Source: Rickettsiaceae bacterium
GTDB taxonomy: Bacteria > Pseudomonadota > Alphaproteobacteria > Rickettsiales > Rickettsiaceae
Assembly (NCBI GenBank): GCA_021741285.1
Contig: JAIOYD010000135.1
Location: forward strand, 1-5,086
DNA: 5,086 bases
Direction of reading: 5' to 3'
Each line of letters begins with the position of its first letter. The stretch's first letter is position 1. The translations under genes and the position numbers were made by a program. Shown in pieces: positions 1 through 4,989 of the stretch. A model generated the notes under the pieces. That model was given only the letters and a program-made list of their open reading frames with translations, was not told the origin of the DNA and searched no databases.

Positions 1-132
1 TAATTGGTATGGTTAAAAGATTTAAAATTATCGCCGATCGTTACAGAAATAGAAGAAAACGGTTCGGTTTAAGATTCAACTTAATTGCCGGAATTTATAA
101 TTTCGAGCTTTAAAGAGGTTATGCAAGAGGTC
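1..132 (+). mobile_element. Right end of an IS5-family insertion sequence (partial)
   Basis: The left edge of the window lies inside an insertion sequence. Two things show it: the transposase C-terminus ending at 113, and a terminal sequence at about 116-132 reading ggttatgcaagaggtc. Read outside-in as gacctcttgcataacc, it resembles ends I recall from IS5-family elements in Rickettsiales. The sequence returns to anmK reading immediately afterwards, so the boundary lies near 130-132. The flanking bases ctaa (132-135) fit either a 4-bp YTAR or a 3-bp TNA target duplication, both known in IS5 subgroups. The left end and second target copy are outside the window, so the exact boundary and subgroup are inferred. 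Confidence 0.8.
3..113 (+). CDS. IS5-family transposase, C-terminal 36 codons (5' partial)
   Basis: This frame is open from the window edge to a TAA at 111-113. It ends in a very characteristic tail containing RYRNRRKRFGLRFNLIAGIY, followed by NFEL. This basic, aromatic tail is typical of DDE transposases of the IS5 family (IS1031/ISL2-like groups) common in Rickettsiales and other alphaproteobacteria. The catalytic DDE residues lie upstream, outside the window, so activity cannot be judged. No stop or frameshift is seen in the visible part. The transposase is transcribed in the same direction as the interrupted anmK. The family call is firm; the subgroup is not. Confidence 0.85.
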   Translation: MGMVKRFKIIADRYRNRRKRFGLRFNLIAGIYNFEL

Positions 133-776
133 TAATGCAAAATCAAAAGCTACCTGTTGCAGTTCTCAATATAGGAGGGGTAGCCAATATCACTTATATA
201 GACGAAGCAAATGAAATAGTAGCATTTGATACTGGCCCTGGTAACGCACTTATTGATGATGCTATGAATAAATATTTTAATAAGGGTTATGACAAAAATG
301 GCAAAATTGCCTCGCAAGGGCGAGTAGATGGGTTAGTTACTAGCGAATTTATGGTTAATGAGTATTTCCAACGGCCTTATCCCAAATCTTTAGACAGGAA
401 CTCATTTGAATATATAACGAGAATTCTCTCTAATCATTCTCCAGAAAATATCGTTGCAACACTTACTTACATTACTTGCACAACTATTCTCCGGGCTATC
501 GAGATGTTACCAAATATTCCTGCTAGTATTTTTTTATGCGGTGGAGGAAGTAAAAATACGCAAATCGTGAATTGGCTTAAATTAGGTTTGTTAGAAAAGG
601 GCTTTAACTCAATAGTAGAAAATATTTCTACTATTGACGATCTTGATGCTGATTATGTTGAGTCTCAAGCGTTTGCTTACCTCGCAGCTAGGTTTTTTAA
701 AGACCTACCAAGTGCTTTTCCGACAACAACTTCGGCTATTCGTGAAAATATTTGTGGGTGTCTAGTAAGGAAATAA
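133..776 (+). pseudogene. anmK: Anhydro-N-acetylmuramic acid kinase, C-terminal part, cut off by IS insertion
   Basis: AnmK phosphorylates and opens 1,6-anhydro-MurNAc to MurNAc-6-phosphate in cytoplasmic peptidoglycan recycling. Counting from the ATG at 135, the fragment holds LNIGGVANIT (residues 11-20), FDTGPGN (31-37; I believe its Asp is the catalytic base), a PKSLDRN segment (83-89) and the second nucleotide-fold motif CGGGSKN (135-141). The C-terminal tail resembles the family's usual ending. Full-length AnmK is about 370 residues, so roughly the first 150-160, including the N-terminal GxMSGTSxDG phosphate-binding motif, are missing. The reading frame remains open across the IS junction (CTA at 132-134, then ATG). 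The downstream half carries no stop or frameshift, so the break is probably recent. A 213-residue product could be translated from the ATG at 135, but without the N-terminal half it should not be an active kinase. Confidence 0.88.
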
Positions 777-837
777 CAGCTTTAAGCGTTGGTATTTATG
801 TCACGCAAGCTATCATACATCTGGAGAAAAACATATA

Positions 838-873
838 TTGATGGTTTAAAACTATAAATAACTAGTATATAGT
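838..873 (+). promoter_or_regulatory. Possible promoter and dyad upstream of pal
   Basis: A -35-like TTGATG (838-843) and a -10-like TAGTAT (863-868) are 19 bp apart, or a TATAGT at 868-873 could serve as the -10. The pair overlaps an inverted repeat, AACTATA (850-856) and TATAGTT (868-874), separated by 11 bp. Since pal needs its own promoter after the disrupted anmK, a promoter in this 181-bp gap is expected. The hexamer matches are mediocre in AT-rich DNA, so this is tentative. Confidence 0.25.
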
Positions 874-957
874 TAGGGTTATGTTATTTCTAGGCCAATA
901 ATGGATTAGAGTAATAGCTTTTTTAAACTGAATAAAATTTTTTAAGGAGACCTGAAT

Positions 958-1398
958 ATGATTAAAAAAATTGCAGTAGCACTATTTGCTGTTGTTTTGT
1001 TATCTGGCTGTAGTGCTTCAAGAGGCAAATACGGTGATAATAACAAACATATAGCCGAATTTGAAAAGACGATTGGCGACAGAGTATTATTCAAACTAGA
1101 TAGTTCTGATATTACTTCGGAGGCGCAAAGCACTTTAACACGTCAAGCAGAATGGCTGAAAGATCATAAGCTTTTCAATATGACTGTTGAAGGTCATTGC
1201 GATGAAAGAGGAACAAGAGAGTACAACATTGCTCTAGGCGAAAGAAGAGCTAATGCTGTTAAATCATTCTTGATCGAGCATGGTGTAAGCGCAGAGCGTA
1301 TTGACACAATTTCTTATGGTAAAGAAAGACCAGCAGTTATAGGTGATAACGAAGCTGCGTGGAGTCAAAATCGTAGAGGTGTAACGGCTATTAGATAA
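958..1398 (+). CDS. pal: Peptidoglycan-associated lipoprotein Pal
   Basis: Pal is the outer-membrane lipoprotein of the Tol-Pal system. It binds peptidoglycan and TolB and is needed for outer-membrane constriction at division. The 146-residue product starts with a short basic stretch, a hydrophobic core and a lipobox LSGC, with lipidated Cys18. A short linker follows, then an OmpA-C-like domain from about residue 40 to the end. The signature GHCDERGTREYNIALGERRA occupies 79-98; Asp82 and Arg97, 15 residues apart, match the pair that contacts diaminopimelate in OmpA-like domains. The ending NRRGVTAIR fits the NRR(A/G)V of Pal proteins. The start is supported by an AAGGAGA ribosome binding site at 944-950, 7 nt upstream. 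Length is somewhat short but normal for Rickettsiales. No tolB is adjacent; the gene stands alone before its own terminator. Confidence 0.95.
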   Translation: MIKKIAVALFAVVLLSGCSASRGKYGDNNKHIAEFEKTIGDRVLFKLDSSDITSEAQSTLTRQAEWLKDHKLFNMTVEGHCDERGTREYNIALGERRANAVKSFLIEHGVSAERIDTISYGKERPAVIGDNEAAWSQNRRGVTAIR

Positions 1399-1423
1399 GT
1401 TTATAATTATCTATAAGTTTTAC

Positions 1424-1463
1424 AAAAAAACCGGCGTAGCTTAAAGTTGCGTCGGTTTTTTTT
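1424..1463 (+). terminator. Rho-independent terminator of pal
   Basis: The arms ccggcgtagc (1431-1440) and gttgcgtcgg (1446-1455) form a 10-bp stem with three G-U pairs around a TTAAA loop. The stem is followed by eight Ts (1456-1463) and preceded by seven As (1424-1430), which can extend the stem. It lies 26 bp after the pal stop. The A-run/T-run symmetry means it could also terminate weakly on the opposite strand. Confidence 0.93.
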
Positions 1464-1539
1464 ATTTTCAAAAAGTTGCAAAAGAAATTGTTTTAAACCT
1501 AACTTACCTACCTAAAATGTTGATTTGGTTGTTAGTAAA

Positions 1540-1554
1540 AGACAATTATTGTCT
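1540..1554. repeat. Perfect 15-bp palindrome in the pal-dsbA gap
   Basis: The sequence agacaattattgtct is a perfect inverted repeat, with 7-bp arms around a single central T. The near-absent loop makes an RNA hairpin less likely than a binding site for a dimeric DNA-binding protein. It lies about 155 bp upstream of dsbA, beyond the pal terminator, and is the most symmetric element in the gap at 1464-1709. No specific regulator can be named from it. Confidence 0.5.
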
Positions 1555-1631
1555 AAAATTCTGTCAAAGGTACAATTTATCTTAATTTCGCCGCCTTGAT
1601 GTGTTAGAAAGGGATTGAGATCATTTATCAC

Positions 1632-1657
1632 TTGAGTCTAATATGGCTTACTATAAT
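1632..1657 (+). promoter_or_regulatory. Possible promoter of the dsbA-atp transcription unit
   Basis: A perfect -10 hexamer TATAAT (1652-1657) lies about 50 bp before the dsbA start. The best -35-like sequence, TTGAGT (1632-1637), is only 14 bp away, so the match is imperfect. The -10 lies in the loop of an interrupted inverted repeat, TTTATCA-C-TTGAGT (1624-1637) and ACTCAA-AATTA-TGATAAA (1663-1680). A promoter is expected here, since pal ends in a strong terminator and the next genes are closely packed. The exact site is tentative. Confidence 0.35.
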
Positions 1658-1709
1658 AAATAACTCAAAATTATGATAAATTTGTATAAGTACAGGCTTT
1701 ATATACCAT

Positions 1710-2474
1710 ATGTTCAGAAATTTCTTTCCTCTCCTATTAAGTTTGTTTTTGCTGATTTCCTGTAACCAAGCTGAGGAAGCAGAAACTCCCGCCCAGGATC
1801 AGATAAAAAATTACAATAAAGAACTAGAAGATTGTAAGGACAATGCTGAAAAAAAAGCTAAAGAAGAAAAAGAAAAGAAAAAAGAAAAAGAAGATACTGG
1901 AAAAGTAGCAGAACAAAAAGTTAAACATGTCAGGGGGTATGATATCGAGCCTGACGATATGGTTTTAGGGAATCGTAACTCAAAAATCGTTGTGGTCGAA
2001 TATTTCTCTCCTACATGCCCACACTGTGTGACATACCATAAAAGAATACTCCCCGAGCTTAAAGCAAAATATATTGATACTGGAAAAGTGGCTTACGTTA
2101 TGAGAGAATTTATTGGTAATAAGCAGGATCTTGATGCAACAGTTCTAGCACGTTGCGCAGGCAACTTGGAAAGCTACCTCAATTTTATAAAAGTTATTTT
2201 AGAGCAACAGGATAATTGGGCCTTTGGCAAAAATTATCGTGAAATTTTAACAAATATTGGTACTCTTGGAGGAGTAGGACCAGAAAAATATGCTAATTGT
2301 TTGAATGATGAAGCAAAAATTGAAATATTGATAGAAAATACTAGACTTATATCACGGGAACCAAAATTTGTAGGAACTCCAAGTTTTTTTATAAATGGTA
2401 AGCAATTTACAAAGCCTTATACATTTGAAGAACTATCACAAGCAATAGAAAATGTAGTAATCGCCAATGAGTAA
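1710..2474 (+). CDS. DsbA-family thiol-disulfide oxidoreductase lipoprotein
   Basis: This is a periplasmic thioredoxin-fold protein that likely introduces or rearranges disulfide bonds in exported proteins. The 254-residue product begins with a hydrophobic signal and a lipobox-like LISC, with predicted lipidated Cys18. A highly charged Lys/Glu linker (about 36-72) follows. The thioredoxin/DsbA domain starts near residue 80: the active site is CPHC (103-106) within EYFSPTCPHC. The inserted helical domain covers about 135-210, and the cis-proline motif is VGTPSFFING (221-230, Pro224). Extra cysteines at 149 and 197 may form the second structural disulfide seen in some alphaproteobacterial DsbAs; Cys42 lies in the linker. 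The start is chosen because it gives the full signal peptide, although no good ribosome binding site precedes it. The stop overlaps the atpI start by 8 bp (ATGAGTAA), so it is probably co-transcribed with the FO genes. The same neighbourhood occurs in Rickettsia, as I recall. Oxidase versus isomerase role cannot be decided. Confidence 0.9.
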   Translation: MFRNFFPLLLSLFLLISCNQAEEAETPAQDQIKNYNKELEDCKDNAEKKAKEEKEKKKEKEDTGKVAEQKVKHVRGYDIEPDDMVLGNRNSKIVVVEYFSPTCPHCVTYHKRILPELKAKYIDTGKVAYVMREFIGNKQDLDATVLARCAGNLESYLNFIKVILEQQDNWAFGKNYREILTNIGTLGGVGPEKYANCLNDEAKIEILIENTRLISREPKFVGTPSFFINGKQFTKPYTFEELSQAIENVVIANE

Positions 2475-2736
2475 CAAAAAATATGAAGAAATTGACAGAG
2501 AAATCGAAGACCTAAAAGCAGAAAAAAAGGAAAGCACATTCCTGAGTAGTAGAAGTACAGGGTTTAATATTGCAGTAGAATTGGTTTCAGGAGTAATAGT
2601 TGGCGTAATAATTGGTTTGTTTTTGGATAATTTATTTGATTCAAAACCAGCCTTCCTTATAATCTGTTTAATACTAGGGATATTTGCTACTTTTAGATTA
2701 ATTTGGAATAAATACATTAAAAATAATGGAGCATAA
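2467..2736 (+). CDS. atpI: ATP synthase accessory protein AtpI/AtpZ family
   Basis: This small 89-residue membrane protein resembles the AtpI/AtpZ (FO subunit I) family, which helps assemble the c-ring or supplies Mg2+ to the complex. A charged, helical N-terminus (1-25) precedes two membrane segments, about 33-53 and 61-80. The first contains the glycine-rich stretch [20 protein letters not shown]. The second starts after SKP and ends in a basic tail. The pattern G-E-x-x-(S/G)-G-x-x-x-G with a following D and KP is typical of the family. It is the first gene of the FO group, overlapping dsbA by 8 bp upstream and atpB by 11 bp downstream. It has no clear ribosome binding site, so translation is probably coupled to dsbA. 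The family evolves fast; the assignment rests on topology, motif and position. Confidence 0.87.
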   Translation: MSNKKYEEIDREIEDLKAEKKESTFLSSRSTGFNIAVELVSGVIVGVIIGLFLDNLFDSKPAFLIICLILGIFATFRLIWNKYIKNNGA

Positions 2737-3454
2737 CCCGCTAGATCAGTTTAAAGTAAAAGAAATAGTCAATATACAAATTTTTGGCTATGACGCTAGT
2801 ATTACAAATTCTTCTCTTTTTATGCTGATTGTAGGCACGTTTATAGTATTTTACTTTATGCTAGCATTTAAAAGTAAAAGCCTCGTTCCATCCCGTGTTC
2901 AGCTTAGTGGTGAACTAGCTTATGAAATGATTACTGGTATGCTAGATCAAAGTGTGGGTGCTAAGGGCAGGAAATTTGTTCCCCTGATTTTTACTTTATT
3001 TATGTTTATACTTACCTGCAACCTGTTTGGTATGATTCCCTATGGTTTTACGGTTACTAGCCATATTTCTATTACGTTTGCTATTGCAATGATGGTATTC
3101 TTATTAGTCACATTGGTTGGAATATACTTGCATGGTTTTCATTTTTTCTCTTTATTTTTACCGGCTGGAACACCTTGGTGGCTTGCTCCTTTGATGGTCG
3201 TAATAGAATTATTCGCCTATTTAGCTAGACCAGTTAGTCTATCGCTTAGATTAGCAGCTAATATGGTAGCAGGACACGTGTTACTGAAGGTTATTGCTGG
3301 ATTTGTGGTTTCAATGGCTATTTATTTAAAGATTTTACCTATACCTTTTCTAGTGATTTTAATAGGTTTTGAGTTATTCGTGGCGGTGTTACAGGCTTAT
3401 ATTTTTACAATATTATCCTGTGTTTATCTAAGCGATGCGTTAAATTTGCATTAG
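2726..3454 (+). CDS. atpB: ATP synthase FO subunit a
   Basis: Subunit a forms the two half-channels that carry protons to and from the c-ring in the inner membrane. The 242-residue protein has the usual multiple membrane helices. Its signature [17 protein letters not shown] (168-184) contains the essential arginine at Arg175. His184 and Glu216 occupy the places of E. coli Glu219 and His245, the swapped arrangement known from mitochondria and many bacteria. Gln223 in LQAYIF matches E. coli Gln252. An NLFGMIPY segment (99-106) is also diagnostic, and the length fits rickettsial homologues. The start lies 11 bp inside atpI with no ribosome binding site visible, pointing to translational coupling. 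All key residues are present. Confidence 0.97.
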   Translation: MEHNPLDQFKVKEIVNIQIFGYDASITNSSLFMLIVGTFIVFYFMLAFKSKSLVPSRVQLSGELAYEMITGMLDQSVGAKGRKFVPLIFTLFMFILTCNLFGMIPYGFTVTSHISITFAIAMMVFLLVTLVGIYLHGFHFFSLFLPAGTPWWLAPLMVVIELFAYLARPVSLSLRLAANMVAGHVLLKVIAGFVVSMAIYLKILPIPFLVILIGFELFVAVLQAYIFTILSCVYLSDALNLH

Positions 3455-3476
3455 TAATTTTTTGCAGGTGGTGGGT

Positions 3477-3520
3477 TCAAGTAGATGACTGGGGATTTTG
3501 GAAAGCCGATAACTACTTGA
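3477..3520 (+). repeat. Inverted repeat in the atpB-atpE spacer
   Basis: The 8-bp arms tcaagtag (3477-3484) and ctacttga (3513-3520) are perfectly complementary and enclose 28 nt. They sit in the 100-bp spacer, ending about 20 nt before the atpE ribosome binding site. In mRNA this would give a long stem-loop that could act as a processing site or keep the atpE initiation region open. There is no T-tract after it, so it is not a terminator. Function is inferred only from position. Confidence 0.4.
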
Positions 3521-3542
3521 TTTTATGTTTAATAATAATTTT

Positions 3543-3547
3543 AGGAG
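3543..3547 (+). promoter_or_regulatory. Ribosome binding site that decides the atpE start
   Basis: AGGAG lies 7 nt before the ATG at 3555, while an upstream in-frame ATG at 3525 lacks such a site and would add ten residues not found in c subunits. This fixes the start at 3555. Confidence 0.9.
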
Positions 3548-3554
3548 AACAGAA

Positions 3555-3779
3555 ATGGACGCAATGGCTTTTAAATATATTGGTGCCGGCCTTATGGCCT
3601 TTGGTATGTTAGGGGCAGCCCTAGGTGTAGGAAATATCTTTGGTTCTTTGCTTAACTCAATTGCACGCAATCCATCTGCAGGTGATCAGTTGCAGAGAAT
3701 GGCTCTGATTGGTGCTGGTCTTGCTGAAGCAATGGGTTTATTTTCATTTGTTATTGCGATGCTTTTGATCTTTACTTAA
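3555..3779 (+). CDS. atpE: ATP synthase FO subunit c
   Basis: Subunit c is the proteolipid of the rotating proton ring. From the ATG at 3555 the product is 74 residues, the usual rickettsial length. Helix 1 carries the glycine motif ([11 protein letters not shown], 20-30). The polar loop has Arg38-Asn39-Pro40 for contact with the F1 central stalk. Helix 2 carries the proton-binding carboxylate Glu58 in [13 protein letters not shown]. The residue after Glu58 is Ala, not the Ser of Na+-binding rings, so proton use is expected. The upstream ATG at 3525 is rejected because the strong AGGAG at 3543-3547 serves the ATG at 3555. The gene stands apart from its neighbours by 100 and 190 bp, unlike the overlapping genes around it. 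A hairpin spans its stop codon. Confidence 0.96.
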   Translation: MDAMAFKYIGAGLMAFGMLGAALGVGNIFGSLLNSIARNPSAGDQLQRMALIGAGLAEAMGLFSFVIAMLLIFT

Positions 3780-3796
3780 TTTATACTAAATTAAGT
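3774..3796 (+). promoter_or_regulatory. Perfect hairpin spanning the atpE stop codon
   Basis: acttaattta (3774-3783) and taaattaagt (3787-3796) are exact reverse complements separated by TAC. The TAA stop (3777-3779) lies in the left arm. The stem is almost all A-T and has no T-tract after it, so it is not a standard terminator. It may protect the 3' end of an atpE mRNA or mark a processing point. The structure is seen; the role is inferred. Confidence 0.55.
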
Positions 3797-3812
3797 GCTG
3801 GATTAAATGATA

Positions 3813-3913
3813 CAAACTGTAGTCATCTAGTTTGCTACCTATCCAAGGAGATTGCTTAGCCGACTGGTTTGTTCATCCAAGAATAAGTATACAAAAAATA
3901 TCCTTGGCTTGGA
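3813..3913 (+). repeat. Nested inverted repeats in the atpE-atpF' spacer
   Basis: The 190-bp spacer holds several short complementary pairs: caaact (3813-3818) with agtttg (3829-3834), ccaagga (3843-3849) with tccttgg (3901-3907), and tccaag (3876-3881) with cttgga (3908-3913). The last two compete or interleave, so alternative folds are possible. No open frame of note is seen. They could be mRNA processing or attenuation structures, or remnants of a small repeat element. Confidence 0.35.
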
Positions 3914-3940
3914 ATTTAAGGTTCAGGTAAGGTATATAAT
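3909..3940 (+). promoter_or_regulatory. Possible internal promoter for atpF'-atpF
   Basis: A perfect TATAAT (3935-3940) lies 29 nt before the atpF' start. The best -35-like hexamer is TTGGAA (3909-3914) at 20 bp, longer than ideal. If used, the transcript would start near 3947, just upstream of the ribosome binding site. Such matches are common in AT-rich DNA, so confidence is low. Confidence 0.3.
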
Positions 3941-3969
3941 GAAAATAGATTAATTAAAGGATAAAGACT

Positions 3970-4449
3970 ATGCCACAGTTCGATGTATCTTCTTTTAGCT
4001 CTCAGCTATTTTGGTTGGTTATTGTTTTTACATTTCTTTATTTTCTTATAAGTAAGTTTATTGCTCCAAAGGCTGAGTTAATCCTAACGCAAAGGAACAG
4101 TTTTTTAGAAGAAAATATCGATTATGCCCAGGAGTATAGTAAAAAAGCTAAGTCTATCGAAGCATTGCGCAAAGATAAATTGGATGAAGTTAATGCGCAT
4201 GTTGAGGATCTTAACCGGCAGGCTGTGGAATCGATGGGTTCTCATTTTCTATATCAAAAAAATGAGCTATCTATTATTCTTGATAAGAAGAGAGAGAGAG
4301 CTCTTGCTGAGATACAGGGTTATGTTGATAAGTTTCATATAGATGAATCGATATCATGCATCAAGTTAGCTGCCTTTATAATTCAGAAAGTTACAAATAA
4401 GGATGCTGATATAGAGTTACTTAAGAAGATTCATGGTAAAATAAAATGA
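3970..4449 (+). CDS. atpF': ATP synthase FO subunit b' (second b-type subunit)
   Basis: b' pairs with b to form the peripheral stalk that holds F1 still against the rotor. The 159-residue product begins with MPQFDVSSFSSQLFWLVIVF, the classic b' opening in alphaproteobacteria. It has one membrane segment at about 12-32. The sequence IAPKAELILTQRN then leads into a long, charged, alpha-helical region. A short C-terminal helical segment (about 127-159) probably meets the delta subunit. The start has an AAGGA ribosome binding site at 3957-3961, 8 nt upstream. The stop overlaps the atpF start as ATGA. Rickettsial annotations also call this gene atpX or atpG. The helical part diverges quickly, but the N-terminus and the position before atpF make the call secure. 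Confidence 0.94.
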   Translation: MPQFDVSSFSSQLFWLVIVFTFLYFLISKFIAPKAELILTQRNSFLEENIDYAQEYSKKAKSIEALRKDKLDEVNAHVEDLNRQAVESMGSHFLYQKNELSIILDKKRERALAEIQGYVDKFHIDESISCIKLAAFIIQKVTNKDADIELLKKIHGKIK

Positions 4450-4919
4450 TACATTTTTTCGACGAGAGCTTTGTAATTGCGGTTTGTTTCATAATATTTA
4501 TATATTTAGCTTATAGGCCTGTTAAAAAAGCGATAATAGCCTCCCTTGATGCTAGAATAAATGAAATAAAGGAAAAACTTGCTAAGGCAGAGAGGCTTAA
4601 AGAAGAAGCAAAAAGTTTACTCGATGAAGTAGAGAAGGAACTAGATGAATTTGAAGTAAGAAAAAAAGATATAATAACAAGTGCACAAAATAGTATTGAG
4701 CGTCTTGTAGAAACAAAGAACAAGGAGATTAGTCTGCTATTAGCACGCAAGAAGGACTCGGCTATAAAAGCTATAGACAATGAAAGAGAAAAGGCTAGTG
4801 ACTCCCTTAAACTAGAGTTTACTGAAACAGTTCTAAATTTGGTCAAGAACTACCTTATTCAGACTAAAAATAATGCCGTTTCTGATCAGGAAATAATCGA
4901 GCGTTTTATAAAAAAATAG
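4446..4919 (+). CDS. atpF: ATP synthase FO subunit b
   Basis: Subunit b anchors the peripheral stalk in the membrane and, with b', reaches up to F1. The 157-residue protein has a short N-terminus, a single membrane helix (about 7-23) and the typical junction YRPVKKAIIASLDARINEIK (23-42). A long Lys/Glu-rich coiled-coil-like helix follows to about residue 125, then a C-terminal segment (about 126-157). The start overlaps the atpF' stop by 4 bp (ATGA) and lacks a good ribosome binding site, so it is probably translated by reinitiation. That mechanism would suit the 1:1 need for b and b'. It is the last FO gene here; no atpH or F1 gene follows, in line with the split ATP synthase loci of Rickettsiales. 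Confidence 0.94.
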   Translation: MIHFFDESFVIAVCFIIFIYLAYRPVKKAIIASLDARINEIKEKLAKAERLKEEAKSLLDEVEKELDEFEVRKKDIITSAQNSIERLVETKNKEISLLLARKKDSAIKAIDNEREKASDSLKLEFTETVLNLVKNYLIQTKNNAVSDQEIIERFIKK

Positions 4920-4920
4920 C

Positions 4921-4938
4921 TTAGGGACTCTTCCCTAA
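4921..4938 (+). terminator. Hairpin just after atpF, possible transcript end
   Basis: ttaggga (4921-4927) and tccctaa (4932-4938) form a perfect 7-bp stem with a CTCT loop, 2 nt after the atpF stop. The flanking tagc (4917-4920) and gcta (4943-4946) could add an outer stem across a bulge. No T-run follows, so this is not a canonical Rho-independent terminator; it may be a 3'-end stabiliser or a weak terminator. Confidence 0.45.
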
Positions 4939-4989
4939 CATAGCTACTAATTTGTACTAGTCAAGATTTGATCTTACAGACACCATAAT

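Noticed and set aside
4..72. Short frame-1 peptide at the left edge
   Set aside because: It overlaps the clearly recognisable transposase tail in another frame and ends at 72; it has no family resemblance.
942..1133. Minus-strand frame of 63 codons
   Set aside because: It lies antisense to the pal start and its lipoprotein signal. Pal is certain, and the antisense product resembles no family.
1464..1709. Possible RNA gene or gene remnant in the pal-dsbA gap
   Set aside because: No tRNA cloverleaf, rRNA segment or long frame was found; only the palindrome and promoter-like dyad could be supported.
2436..2717. Minus-strand frame of 93 codons
   Set aside because: It is antisense to atpI, has no ribosome binding site and reads as the complement of a hydrophobic gene.
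2726..3454. Glu/His positions in AtpB as a defect (His184, Glu216)
   Set aside because: The swap relative to E. coli Glu219/His245 is the normal state in mitochondria and many bacteria, so it is not a mutation of interest.
3485..3520. Eleven-codon mini-ORF between atpB and atpE
   Set aside because: It has no convincing ribosome binding site, and its end coincides with the right arm of the inverted repeat. Nothing supports translation.
3525..3554. Ten-residue N-terminal extension of AtpE
   Set aside because: The AGGAG site serves the ATG at 3555, and c subunits of this family start at MDA-type ends; the extension would be polar and unusual.
3440..3670. Minus-strand frame of 76 codons
   Set aside because: It is antisense to the atpB end and atpE; its Pro/Ala-rich content comes from the complement of atpE glycine codons.
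4124..4342. Plus-strand 72-codon frame within atpF'
   Set aside because: It is out of frame within a clear b' gene and has an Arg-rich composition typical of a shifted Lys/Glu coding region.
4511..4846. Minus-strand 111-codon frame, Ser/Phe-rich
   Set aside because: It is the mirror of the Lys/Glu-rich atpF coiled coil; such Ser/Phe/Leu-rich antisense frames are a known by-product.
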